DNA from: Butyricicoccus_B sp017886875
GTDB taxonomy: Bacteria; Bacillota; Clostridia; Oscillospirales; Butyricicoccaceae
NCBI GenBank assembly: GCA_963931655.1
Contig: OZ007036.1
Coordinates: 1-64,000, forward strand
Direction of reading: 5' to 3'
Length of the DNA: 64,000 bases
Position 1 is the first letter of the stretch, and the number at the start of each line of letters is the position of its first letter. The position numbers and the translations under genes were made by a program. This document shows positions 42,433 to 51,299 of the stretch, piece after piece. Under the pieces are notes generated by a model. The model worked only from the letters and a program-made list of their open reading frames with translations. It did no database searches and was not told where the DNA came from.

Positions 42433-43503
42433 ATGCCAATGCAAATGGGTTTTCGCTGGTATGGCGAAGGTAATGATAGCATCTCCTTGTCTGATATTAA
42501 GCAAATTCCAGGCGTAACAAGCATCGTTTGGGCTTTGCACCACAAACAGCCAGGCGAGGTTTGGGAGAAAGAAGAAATCGCAGAGGTTAAAAAACAACTT
42601 GATGAGTACGGTTTTAATATGGACGTTGTAGAGTCTGTAAACGTTCATGATGATATCAAGGTTGGTCTGCCTACAAGAGATAAATATATTGAAAACTATA
42701 TCCAGACTATTAGAAATTTAAAAGAGTTTGGTGTAAAAGTTATTTGTTATAACTTTATGCCAATTTTCGACTGGACTAGAACAGACCTGTTCCACCCAGT
42801 AGGTGATGGCTCTACTGCTCTTTACTATGAAAAGTCTAAAATCCATGATGACCCTAAGGAGATGGCTGACTATATCCTTAATAATCTGCATGGTATGACT
42901 TTCCCAGGTTGGGAGCCAGAGCGTATGGCTCGTCTTGATGAGCTATTTGAGCTATACAGACCTGTAACTAAAGAGAAACTATGGGAAAATCTAAAGTATT
43001 TCCTTGAGGCTATTATGCCTGTTTGTCATGAATGTGATATCAAAATGGCTATCCATCAGGACGACCCACCATGGGATATCTTTGGTTTACCTAGACTGCT
43101 GGTTGATGAAGCTGCTATTGACCGTTTCTTAAAGATGGTTGATGACCCATATAACTGTTTAACCCTTTGCTCTGGTAGCTTAGGTGCAAATCCTGATAAT
43201 AATGTTGCTGATATTGTTCGCAAGCATTGCGACCGTATCGCTTTTGCTCATATCAGAAATGTAAAGCATTTTGAAAATGGCGATTTCTCTGAGGCTTCTC
43301 ACAGAGATTGTGATGGTGATACTGGTATCATTGATATTGTTAAGGCTTATCATGATTGTGGTTATGAGGGTTATATACGTCCTGACCATGGTCGCCATCT
43401 GTGGGGCGAAAAGTGTCGTCCAGGTTATGGCTTATATGATAGAGCACTAGGTATTATGTATATCTGGGGCATTTGGGATATGTTAGATAAGCTTGATAAG
43501 TGA
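42433..43503 (+). CDS. uxuA: Mannonate dehydratase
   Basis: A 356-residue enzyme dehydrating D-mannonate to 2-keto-3-deoxygluconate in glucuronate breakdown. It has the family N-terminus MQMGFRWYGEGND, the metal-binding AIHQDDPPWDIFG, LTLCSGSLG, FAHIRNVK and RPDHGRHLWGE. The ATG follows AAAGGAGG. It is 19 bases upstream of uxuB. Full length for the Firmicute form. Confidence 0.96.
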   Translation: MPMQMGFRWYGEGNDSISLSDIKQIPGVTSIVWALHHKQPGEVWEKEEIAEVKKQLDEYGFNMDVVESVNVHDDIKVGLPTRDKYIENYIQTIRNLKEFGVKVICYNFMPIFDWTRTDLFHPVGDGSTALYYEKSKIHDDPKEMADYILNNLHGMTFPGWEPERMARLDELFELYRPVTKEKLWENLKYFLEAIMPVCHECDIKMAIHQDDPPWDIFGLPRLLVDEAAIDRFLKMVDDPYNCLTLCSGSLGANPDNNVADIVRKHCDRIAFAHIRNVKHFENGDFSEASHRDCDGDTGIIDIVKAYHDCGYEGYIRPDHGRHLWGEKCRPGYGLYDRALGIMYIWGIWDMLDKLDK

Positions 43504-43522
43504 TTTATAAAGGTGGTTTAAT

Positions 43523-45112
43523 ATGAAACTTACTGATATTCAAAATAGCAATTTTGATAAAGCACAGTGGGAAGAAAAAGGCTATACTCTGCCAAAATTC
43601 GACATTGAGGCAGTAAAACAAAAAACTCATGATGAGCCAACTTGGGTTCACTTTGGTGCTGGTAATATTTTTAGAGCTTTTCCAGCTGCTATGCTGCAAA
43701 AGGTGCTTGATAATGGAGAATATGACAGAGGCGTAATTGTTGCTGAAGGCTTTGATTATGAAATCATTGATAAAGCTTATGCTCCATACAACAATATGAG
43801 CCTATTAGTATTATTAAAATCTGATGGTTCTATTGAAAAACGTGTTGTTGCATCTGTTACCGAAAGCCTAAAGGCTGACAAGCAGTTTGAAGCTGATTGG
43901 AATAGACTTGCTGAGATTTTTGTAAATCCTTCCCTTGAAATGATTAGCTTTACAATCACAGAAAAGGGCTACTCTGTTGTTGAGGCTGATTTAGAGCGTG
44001 GCTTAGAGCCTCAATTTATTATGGGTAAGGTTACCGCTTTAATGCTCAAGCGTTTTGAAGCTGGTGCTTATCCTGTAACCATTCAAAGCATGGATAACTG
44101 CTCACACAATGGCGATAAGCTGAAAAATGCTGTTATGGCTTATGCTAATGCTTGGGTTAAGGCTGGCATTGCTCCACAAAGCTTTGTTGATTATTTAAAT
44201 GATAATTCCAAAGTTTCTTATCCATGGAGTATGATTGATAAAATCACTCCACGTCCTGACAAGCTAGTTCAAGATATGCTTGCAAAGGACGGTTTCGAGG
44301 ATAACTATACTATTATCACAGAACGTAACACTTATACAGCTCCTTTTGTAAATGCAGAGGAAACCGAATATCTTGTTATGGAAGATGACTATACTAATGG
44401 TCGTCCACCACTAGATAAAGCGGGTGCAATTTATGCACAGCGTGAAACCGTTGATAAGGTTGAAAAGATGAAAGTTTGTACTTGTCTTAACCCACTTCAT
44501 ACCGCTATGTCTATCTATGGCTGTATGTTAGGTTACACTCTTATCTCTGATGAAATGAAGGACGAGGATATTAAGGGACTTATCACTAAAATGGGTTATA
44601 TTGAAGCTATGCCTGTTGTAGTTGACCCAGTTGTATTAAAGCCAGCTGATTTTATTGATGCTGTATTAACTCGCCGTCTGCCTAACCCATTTATGCCAGA
44701 CGCTCCTCAAAGAATTGCAACTGACACTTCTCAAAAGCTTTCTATCCGTTTTGGTGAAACCATTAAGGCTTATATCAAAAACGGTCTAAATATGAATGAC
44801 CTTGTGTTAATTCCTCTAGTTTTAGCTGGTTATGCAAGATATATCAAGGGTATTGATGATAATGGTAATGCGTTTACTCCATCTGCTGACCCACTGCTTG
44901 CAGAACTACAAGAGATTGTAAAACCTCTTGAGGTTAAGACTGGTGAGCAAGATATGAGTTGCTTAAAGAAGTTATATGCAAGAGAAGATGTATTTGGTTT
45001 AAATCTGTGTGAAACAGAGCTTATTGACCGTATTATTGAAATGGCAGCAGAACTTTATAATGGCACTGGTGCTGTAAGAAATACACTTCATAAGTATGTA
45101 TCTTCCAGATAA
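43523..45112 (+). CDS. uxuB: Fructuronate reductase (mannitol dehydrogenase family)
   Basis: A 529-residue polyol/uronate dehydrogenase that reduces fructuronate to mannonate, the step before UxuA. It has the NAD-binding VHFGAGNIFRAF, FTITEKGYS, and the catalytic region TCLNPLHTAMSIYGC (with Lys replaced by the local KVCTCLNPLH pattern). The order uxuA-uxuB and the upstream GntR gene support the assignment over mannitol dehydrogenase. uxaC, kdgK and kdgA are not in the window. Confidence 0.9.
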   Translation: MKLTDIQNSNFDKAQWEEKGYTLPKFDIEAVKQKTHDEPTWVHFGAGNIFRAFPAAMLQKVLDNGEYDRGVIVAEGFDYEIIDKAYAPYNNMSLLVLLKSDGSIEKRVVASVTESLKADKQFEADWNRLAEIFVNPSLEMISFTITEKGYSVVEADLERGLEPQFIMGKVTALMLKRFEAGAYPVTIQSMDNCSHNGDKLKNAVMAYANAWVKAGIAPQSFVDYLNDNSKVSYPWSMIDKITPRPDKLVQDMLAKDGFEDNYTIITERNTYTAPFVNAEETEYLVMEDDYTNGRPPLDKAGAIYAQRETVDKVEKMKVCTCLNPLHTAMSIYGCMLGYTLISDEMKDEDIKGLITKMGYIEAMPVVVDPVVLKPADFIDAVLTRRLPNPFMPDAPQRIATDTSQKLSIRFGETIKAYIKNGLNMNDLVLIPLVLAGYARYIKGIDDNGNAFTPSADPLLAELQEIVKPLEVKTGEQDMSCLKKLYAREDVFGLNLCETELIDRIIEMAAELYNGTGAVRNTLHKYVSSR

Positions 45113-45120
45113 ATAAAAGC

Positions 45121-45156
45121 AAGCAGCCCTTCAGAAAACTGAAGGGCTGCTTTTTT
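45121..45156 (+). terminator. Terminator after uxuB
   Basis: AAGCAGCCCTTCAG and CTGAAGGGCTGCTT form a perfect 14-bp stem around AAAA, then T-run. Confidence 0.94.
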
Positions 45157-45161
45157 GAGCA

Positions 45162-46028
45162 TTAAAGCAAATATATATCGGAGGATTTTGCTTTCTTATT
45201 TGAAATATTTTTAGTTTGCAGGTACTCAGAAGGTGACATACCTACTTCATGTCTAAATACCTTAGCAAAATAATTTGCATTTGCAAAACCACAAAGATTT
45301 GCTATCATTGCAATGCTTAATGAGTCATCAAGTAAAAGCTGTTTAGAATGTGCTATACGAAATTGAGTAAGACACTGAAGCGGTGTAAGACCAATAGACT
45401 GTTTAAAAAGTCTAGTTAAATGACCAACCGAAACTTCCAAACGTTCAGCCAAATCTTGCACACCTTCTAAAAATGCATAGTCTTCTTCAATTATATTAAG
45501 TGCAGCCTCTACTATAAAAGGATAATGTGCCTGCTCGCTTAAAACAGCATTTCTAAGTGATAAAAGAAAGGAATAACTTATAGCCGAAATATCAGATATT
45601 TCGGCTACACATTCAGGCAAAGAGGAGAGAAAAAGCCTAATAGATGAATTGTTAAATAAAAGCATACGCTTTGACAGTTGTTTTTCAAGAATGGTATGCC
45701 ATAGACTGCCAGAAAAGAGTAAAATAGAAATGGTAGAGGTAGTATCGACAGATATACGACATACACCATGAAATGTTGTCAAAGCGATAGCACATCCACT
45801 ACAAACCACATCATCAAATTGTGTGGTTTGTAGCGAAATTTTTCCGTTATTTACACTTATAATTGCAAGTTCAGGCTCATCAAGCTCGAAGATTATATCT
45901 TCACCACTATTTACAGACACATCACTATATGCATCTGATAAAATCAAAAGCTTTGAAATAGCTATATCGCTTTCAAGTGGTTTTAGTTTTAGTATATTAT
46001 CCTTTGAAAAGCCTGTGTGCCATTGCAT
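45162..46028 (-). CDS. AraC-family transcriptional regulator
   Basis: A 288-residue regulator. The N-terminal cupin-like sensing part (about 1-160) is divergent. The C-terminal 100 residues form the AraC double helix-turn-helix (LAERLEVSVGHLTRLFKQSI, GFANANYFAKVFRHEVGM). It starts six bases after the stop of the sugar-ATPase gene and lacks a clear ribosome site, so it may depend on coupled translation. It probably senses a carbohydrate. Its targets may include the adjacent uxu or transport genes; this is inference. Confidence 0.85.
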   Translation of the reverse strand: MQWHTGFSKDNILKLKPLESDIAISKLLILSDAYSDVSVNSGEDIIFELDEPELAIISVNNGKISLQTTQFDDVVCSGCAIALTTFHGVCRISVDTTSTISILLFSGSLWHTILEKQLSKRMLLFNNSSIRLFLSSLPECVAEISDISAISYSFLLSLRNAVLSEQAHYPFIVEAALNIIEEDYAFLEGVQDLAERLEVSVGHLTRLFKQSIGLTPLQCLTQFRIAHSKQLLLDDSLSIAMIANLCGFANANYFAKVFRHEVGMSPSEYLQTKNISNKKAKSSDIYLL

Positions 46029-46034
46029 AATTTA

Positions 46035-47126
46035 TTAGTGACAGATAGCCTTTTGAGTATCCTTATCAAATACATGAACCTTATCAACGTCAATACCAAC
46101 GATAAAGTCAGTATCTTCCTTAGGATAAACGTTAGAAGGCATACAAACAATCAGCTTTTGACCCTTGCAGTCAAGATAGATGTTAGTTTCAGCACCCATA
46201 AGCTCGGAAAGCTCAACCTTAGCGGTGATAGTAACCTTAGCATCTTCTGCCTTTAAGAAGTTAGATGGACGAATACCAAGCACAACTTCCTTACCAACAT
46301 AGCTTTCAAGAGCCTTAGCTTTTGCAGCTGTCATTGGAATATCAAAACCAGAGAAGGAAGCCACAATCTGACCACCCTTATTAGAAACAGTTGCTGGGCA
46401 GAAGTTCATCTGAGGAGAACCGATAAAGCCTGCAACGAATAGATTACATGGGGTATCATATAGAGCCTGAGGAGTGTCAAACTGCTGAATAATACCGTCT
46501 TTCATAACACAGATACGGTCGCCCATTGTCATAGCCTCTGTCTGGTCATGGGTTACATATACGAAAGTTGTATCAAGACGCTTATGTAATTTGCTGATTT
46601 CTGAACGCATTGAAGTTCTTAGCTTTGCATCAAGGTTGGATAGAGGCTCGTCAAGTAAGAATACTGAAGGGTTACGAACCATTGCACGACCTAAAGCAAC
46701 ACGCTGACGCTGACCACCAGATAAAGCCTTTGGCTTACGGTCTAATAGGTGTTCAAGGTCAAGAATACGAGCAGCTTCATGCACCTTCTTGTCGATTTCG
46801 TCCTTTGGCATCTTGCGAAGCTGTAGACCGAAAGCGATATTCTTATAAACTGTCATATGTGGATACAGAGCGTAGTTCTGGAATACCATTGCGATATCAC
46901 GGTCTTTAGGTGCAACATCGTTTACAACTTTATCACCGATGTATAGTTCACCGCCAGTAACTTCTTCAAGACCTGCAATCATACGCAGTGTGGTGGACTT
47001 ACCACAACCGGAAGGACCTACTAGAATTACAAATTCCTTATCCTTAATTTCAAGGTTTAAATCAGGTACAACTTCAACGCCGCCTGGATATGTTTTGTTT
47101 ACATGCTTAAAAGTAATACTTGCCAT
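46035..47126 (-). CDS. ugpC: Sugar ABC transporter ATP-binding protein (UgpC/MsmK-like)
   Basis: A 363-residue ATPase with Walker A GPSGCGKST, Q-loop VFQNYALYPHMT, signature LSGGQRQRVALGRA, Walker B VFLLDEP, and a C-terminal OB-type regulatory domain (about 240-363). Such MsmK-type ATPases serve several carbohydrate uptake systems whose own operons lack an ATPase. No permease or binding-protein gene is adjacent, consistent with a shared ATPase. ATG follows TTGGAGG. It is co-transcribed with the AraC regulator. Confidence 0.92.
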   Translation of the reverse strand: MASITFKHVNKTYPGGVEVVPDLNLEIKDKEFVILVGPSGCGKSTTLRMIAGLEEVTGGELYIGDKVVNDVAPKDRDIAMVFQNYALYPHMTVYKNIAFGLQLRKMPKDEIDKKVHEAARILDLEHLLDRKPKALSGGQRQRVALGRAMVRNPSVFLLDEPLSNLDAKLRTSMRSEISKLHKRLDTTFVYVTHDQTEAMTMGDRICVMKDGIIQQFDTPQALYDTPCNLFVAGFIGSPQMNFCPATVSNKGGQIVASFSGFDIPMTAAKAKALESYVGKEVVLGIRPSNFLKAEDAKVTITAKVELSELMGAETNIYLDCKGQKLIVCMPSNVYPKEDTDFIVGIDVDKVHVFDKDTQKAICH

Positions 47127-47336
47127 GGGAAATTTTCCTCCAATTAAAATTTAAAATATTATCTTAAAAACTGTGTTAAAGTTCTTTTTTGCCACAACCA
47201 AAGGATAACACATTTTTAGGCAAAACGACAATGATAAAATTTTGATATTAAGGGTAAATTTATGACATATATTTTTTTGAGCATTGATTTTTAAAGTGTA
47301 GCATGTTACCCTAAAACAAACAAAGGAGGCATGATT

Positions 47337-49181
47337 ATGGAGCAGGAACATTATAAAAAAGCGTTAAGAATGGGACAAAGAGAATTAAGAACTAATATGA
47401 TTCATGGCAAAAATGGTATGATGGCTGTTATGCCTGAAAGCCTAGAAAATGGCACTTTACGCAGAGAATCACTAGGTTTAATGGAAATTCCGCTTGATTT
47501 AGTTGCAGGTACTTGCACAGATGGCAGAAGTAATGCTTTTTCGCTTAGCTTTTATCCGCTTATGCCTGAAAAAACTGAGTTTTCAGGCAAATGGATAAAT
47601 CTGTGTAAAGCTCATTTAACTGAAGGAATAAGAGACCCTATAAAAGCGGTGGAATATATGGGTAAATTTTATGTTATTGAGGGACATAAAAGAGTAAGTG
47701 TGCTTAAATATTTTGGTGCAGTAAGCATAACTTGTATGGTGACAAGACTTTACCCAGCTGATAGTGATGATATAAATGTTAAAATATATAATGAGTTTTT
47801 AAAGTTTTATCATCTAACAGGCATGTATATAGTTCAGTTTTCACGACTTGGAGGTTATAACCAGCTTTTAGAGGTTATGGGCTTTAAATCCGATGTTCAG
47901 TGGAGTGCTGAACTAATAATGGACTTTAGGACATTTTATGGTATGTTTTCAAGTGCATTTAAAAATCAAGGCGGTGAAGATAGTCAAGCACCTGAAGCTC
48001 TTATTGCATATCTTCGCATATATGATTTTGAAAGTTCAAAACGAAAACTTCCATCTCAAATAGAAAAAGAACTTGAAAAAATTAAACCTGAAATTGCAAG
48101 ACGTATTGAACAAAGCGGTATGACACTTATGCTTGACTCACAAAGCAAAAAATCACTGTTTTCAGGATTGATAAGCACCAGTTTAAGTGTTGCATTCATA
48201 TACGGAAATGAGCCAGAAGATAGTGCATGGATTTATGCACATGAACTTGGTAGACGTGATGTACAAGCCATTATGAATGGTCAAATAAACACTGCGGTTT
48301 ATAGTGATGTTAAGACAGAAGAAGACGCTGTTAAAGCTATGGAACAGGCGGTTGAAAATGGTGCAGATGTTATTTTTGCTCCAGAGCCTCAGATGGTTCG
48401 TGCATGTGTGCAGATAGCTGCTAAATATCCAGATGTAAAGGTGCTTAACTGCTCATTAAATACCGTACATAATATGATTAGAACATATTATCTAAGAATG
48501 TATGAAGCTAAATTTTTAGCAGGTGCTCTTGCAGGTGCATTAACTCCTGATGATAGAATTGCTTATCTATGTGGCAAGCCAACAGAAGGTTCAGTTGCTA
48601 GTATAAATGCTTTTGCTCGTGGTGCTGAAATGACAAACCCTCGTGCTAAAATCTATCTTGAATGGGTTTCAGATAATACACAGCAGGGAGTTACAAATGA
48701 AAAGATGTTCTATATGGACGATTTCGATTTATTACCTGTTCCAACAGGTACTCCTCGTGCAGTAGGTTTATATGATAATACAGGCGAAAAACCTAAAAAC
48801 CTTGCAATAGCTATAGGTAGATGGGGTAAATTCTATCAAAAACTGCTTTATCGTATATTAGATGGTAACTGGAAAAGTGATGCTAAGGGAAGCAGTGCAA
48901 TAAGCTATTGGTGGGGCATGGATTCTGGTGTTGTAGAGGTTATTTATTCAAGAAGTCTGCCAGAAGGTGTAAGACAGCTTGCAGAGCTATTAAAGGAAGC
49001 TATTTGTAGTGGTCGTATAGGTCCATTTACAGGTACATTAAAAGACCAAAACGGCAATATTAAATATAGTGACCCTAGTCCAATGAAACCACAAGACATA
49101 CTAAAAATGGATTGGCTTGCTGGAAATGTTATTGGTATTCTGCCTGAAGAAGAAAAGTTGGAGGAACAAAATACATTGTGA
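47337..49181 (+). CDS. Cytosolic fusion: ParB-like domain plus BMP (basic membrane protein)-type binding domain
   Basis: A 614-residue protein without signal peptide, lipobox or membrane helix. After about 45 residues, residues 46-140 resemble a ParB/sulfiredoxin-like fold (LGLMEIPLDLVAGTCT, then RDPIKAVEYMGKFYVIEGHK, RVSVLKYFGA). A helical linker follows (about 140-280). Residues about 285-565 resemble the BMP/PnrA purine-nucleoside-binding fold (VAFIYGNEPEDSAWIYAHE, VENGADVIFAPEPQMVRA, AGALAGALTPDDRIAYLCG). BMP proteins are normally exported lipoproteins, so a cytosolic fusion suggests intracellular ligand sensing. The start ATG at 47337 is 7 bases after AAAGGAGG; the ATG at 47331 is too close. 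Its stop overlaps the phosphoesterase start by 4 bases. The function is unknown. Confidence 0.75.
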   Translation: MEQEHYKKALRMGQRELRTNMIHGKNGMMAVMPESLENGTLRRESLGLMEIPLDLVAGTCTDGRSNAFSLSFYPLMPEKTEFSGKWINLCKAHLTEGIRDPIKAVEYMGKFYVIEGHKRVSVLKYFGAVSITCMVTRLYPADSDDINVKIYNEFLKFYHLTGMYIVQFSRLGGYNQLLEVMGFKSDVQWSAELIMDFRTFYGMFSSAFKNQGGEDSQAPEALIAYLRIYDFESSKRKLPSQIEKELEKIKPEIARRIEQSGMTLMLDSQSKKSLFSGLISTSLSVAFIYGNEPEDSAWIYAHELGRRDVQAIMNGQINTAVYSDVKTEEDAVKAMEQAVENGADVIFAPEPQMVRACVQIAAKYPDVKVLNCSLNTVHNMIRTYYLRMYEAKFLAGALAGALTPDDRIAYLCGKPTEGSVASINAFARGAEMTNPRAKIYLEWVSDNTQQGVTNEKMFYMDDFDLLPVPTGTPRAVGLYDNTGEKPKNLAIAIGRWGKFYQKLLYRILDGNWKSDAKGSSAISYWWGMDSGVVEVIYSRSLPEGVRQLAELLKEAICSGRIGPFTGTLKDQNGNIKYSDPSPMKPQDILKMDWLAGNVIGILPEEEKLEEQNTL

Positions 49182-49795
49182 AAATATTAGCACTTGCAGA
49201 CCAAGAGTCGGCATATTTATGGGATTATTTTAAACCAGAAAAATTAGAAGGTATAGAGCTTATTTTATCATGTGGTGATTTACAATCAGAATATCTTTCA
49301 TTTTTAGCAACCTTTTCTAAAGTACCTATTTTATATATTCATGGTAACCATGATGATAGTTATAAAAGAAAACCACCACTAGGTTGTATTTGTATAGAAG
49401 ATAGAATATATAATCATAATGGTATTCGTATTTTGGGGCTTGGTGGTTCTATGCGTTATAGCAGCGGAGAACATCAATACACAGAAAGAGAAATGAATAA
49501 AAGAGTTAAAAAACTAAGAGCAAAGTTATTTTTCTCAAAAGGTTTTGATATTTTACTTACACATTCGCCGTCCTTTGGCTTTGGTGATGGTAAAGATTTA
49601 CCTCATATGGGCTTTAAGGTTTTTAATACGCTGGTGGATAAATATAAACCAAATTATTTTATACATGGTCATACACATTTGAATTATGGTACAGAATATA
49701 AGCGTTTATCACAAATGGGAGATACTCAAGTTATTAATGCATTTGAAAGATATATTTTTGATACCGATGATAAACAAAAAACAGCAAGTCGATAA
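49178..49795 (+). CDS. Small calcineurin-like metallophosphoesterase
   Basis: A 205-residue enzyme with the metal-ligand motifs in order: LALADQES, SCGDLQ, IHGNHDD, LTHSPSFGFGD and FIHGHTHLN. It has no signal peptide or membrane helix. The GTG start overlaps the TGA of the ParB-like/BMP gene (GTGA) and a TTGGAGGA site lies before it, so the two proteins are made together. It probably acts on a nucleotide or cyclic nucleotide related to the ligand of its partner; this is inference. Confidence 0.82.
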   Translation: MKILALADQESAYLWDYFKPEKLEGIELILSCGDLQSEYLSFLATFSKVPILYIHGNHDDSYKRKPPLGCICIEDRIYNHNGIRILGLGGSMRYSSGEHQYTEREMNKRVKKLRAKLFFSKGFDILLTHSPSFGFGDGKDLPHMGFKVFNTLVDKYKPNYFIHGHTHLNYGTEYKRLSQMGDTQVINAFERYIFDTDDKQKTASR

Positions 49796-49812
49796 TTCGA
49801 CTTGCTGTTTTC
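49780..49812. terminator. Bidirectional terminator between the phosphoesterase gene and purA
   Basis: ACAGCAAGTCGA and TCGACTTGCTGT form a perfect 12-bp stem around TAAT, with T-rich sequence on both strands. Confidence 0.9.
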
Positions 49813-49813
49813 A

Positions 49814-51082
49814 TTATATACTCATAACTTGTTCTCTTGCTGGTCCTACGCCTAACATAGTTACCTTACAACCACAAATGCGTTCAAGTTCACGAATGTA
49901 ATTTTGAACGCTCTTTGGTAATTCATCAAAGCTACGACAGTTTGTGATATCTTCATCAAAACCATCAAATTCTTCATAAATTGGGGTACAGTGAGCTAAA
50001 TCAGCAAAATCAGCTGGGAATTCGGTGATACGCTCGCCCTTATAATCATAAGCTACACAAACTTTAAGTTTATCAAGACCACGAAGCGGGTCAATTTTGT
50101 TGATTACCATTTCAGTTAGACCGTTTACACGAATTGTATAACGTGCAATTACTGCGTCAAACCAACCTGTACGACGTGGGCGACCTGTAACTGTGCCAAA
50201 TTCACCGCCTGCATTACGGATATAATCACCAGTTTCATCAAATAACTCAGTTGGGAAAGGACCTTTACCAACACGAGTGGTATAACTCTTAAATATACCC
50301 ATAACATCAGTAATAGCTGTTGGACCAACACCAGAACCAATGCAGCAGCCGCCAGCTACTGGGTGAGAAGATGTAACATATGGATAAGTACCCATATCAA
50401 GGTCAAGCAATGTGCCTTGAGCACCTTCAAACAGTACAAATTTACCTTCCTTAACTGCATTCCATGTCATTATGGTTGTATCAGTTACATATTTTCTTAA
50501 ACGGTCAGCATATGTGCGGTACTCAGTCAAAACAGCTTCAATGTCGATTGGCTCGCCACCATATACACCAACAATAACCTTATTTTTACGCTCGCAAGCT
50601 TCACGCATTGCAGTTTCAAAACGCTCGCCTACAAAGTCATGCATACGCACACCAATACGTTCGGACTTGTCCATATAAGTAGGACCAATACCCTTTTTGG
50701 TTGTGCCGATATCATCACCGCCACGAGCCTTTTCACTCAGAGCATCAAGCTCTAAATGCCATGGCAGAATACAATGACAACGTGCATCAATAAACAGCTT
50801 GTCAGCAGATACACCTTGTTCTGCTAGAGTGTCAATCTCCTTTAAGATGTTGCGTGGGTCTACAACAACACCAGGGCCAATTACATTTGTACATTCTGGG
50901 TATAAGATACCAGATGGAATTAGCTGAAGTTTATATTTAACACCGTCCACCACTACTGTGTGACCTGCGTTATTACCACCCTGACTGCGAACTACTAAGT
51001 CAGCCTGTGCTGCAAAAATATCAATAAATTTGCCCTTGCCTTCGTCGCCCCATTGAGCTCCTAAAATTACTTTGCCTGGCAT
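49814..51082 (-). CDS. purA: Adenylosuccinate synthetase
   Basis: A 422-residue enzyme joining IMP and aspartate in AMP synthesis. It has GAQWGDEGKGKFID, GGNNAGHTV, GTTKKGIGPTY, FEGAQGTLLD and VTGRPRRTGWFD, all conserved. It stands alone on the minus strand, divergent from the nifS-like gene. Full length. Confidence 0.97.
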   Translation of the reverse strand: MPGKVILGAQWGDEGKGKFIDIFAAQADLVVRSQGGNNAGHTVVVDGVKYKLQLIPSGILYPECTNVIGPGVVVDPRNILKEIDTLAEQGVSADKLFIDARCHCILPWHLELDALSEKARGGDDIGTTKKGIGPTYMDKSERIGVRMHDFVGERFETAMREACERKNKVIVGVYGGEPIDIEAVLTEYRTYADRLRKYVTDTTIMTWNAVKEGKFVLFEGAQGTLLDLDMGTYPYVTSSHPVAGGCCIGSGVGPTAITDVMGIFKSYTTRVGKGPFPTELFDETGDYIRNAGGEFGTVTGRPRRTGWFDAVIARYTIRVNGLTEMVINKIDPLRGLDKLKVCVAYDYKGERITEFPADFADLAHCTPIYEEFDGFDEDITNCRSFDELPKSVQNYIRELERICGCKVTMLGVGPAREQVMSI

Positions 51083-51234
51083 GAATATAATGCCCCTTTC
51101 AATAAAATTGCGGTTTTAAATGCTTTTTCTACATCTAACAGCATACATTTGCATTATAGCATGAATTTAATATTCTTTCAATTACGTTTGATAAAAAAAT
51201 CATATAGAGCATATAAAATAAACCGCATTTAAGT

Positions 51235-51263
51235 TTGTTTTTTACTATATATTGTGTTATAAT
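51235..51263 (+). promoter_or_regulatory. Promoter of the nifS-thiI-cinA unit
   Basis: TTGTTT, 17 bases and TATAAT (51258-51263), 36 bases before the start codon. Confidence 0.68.
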
Positions 51264-51299
51264 TCAGACTGAATAAAAGTAATAGAAAGGACAGAAAAA

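Noticed and set aside
47337..49181. ParB-like segment as part of a plasmid or chromosome partition system.
   Set aside because: No ParA gene, no parS-like repeats and no helix-turn-helix of ParB; the rest of the protein is a BMP fold.
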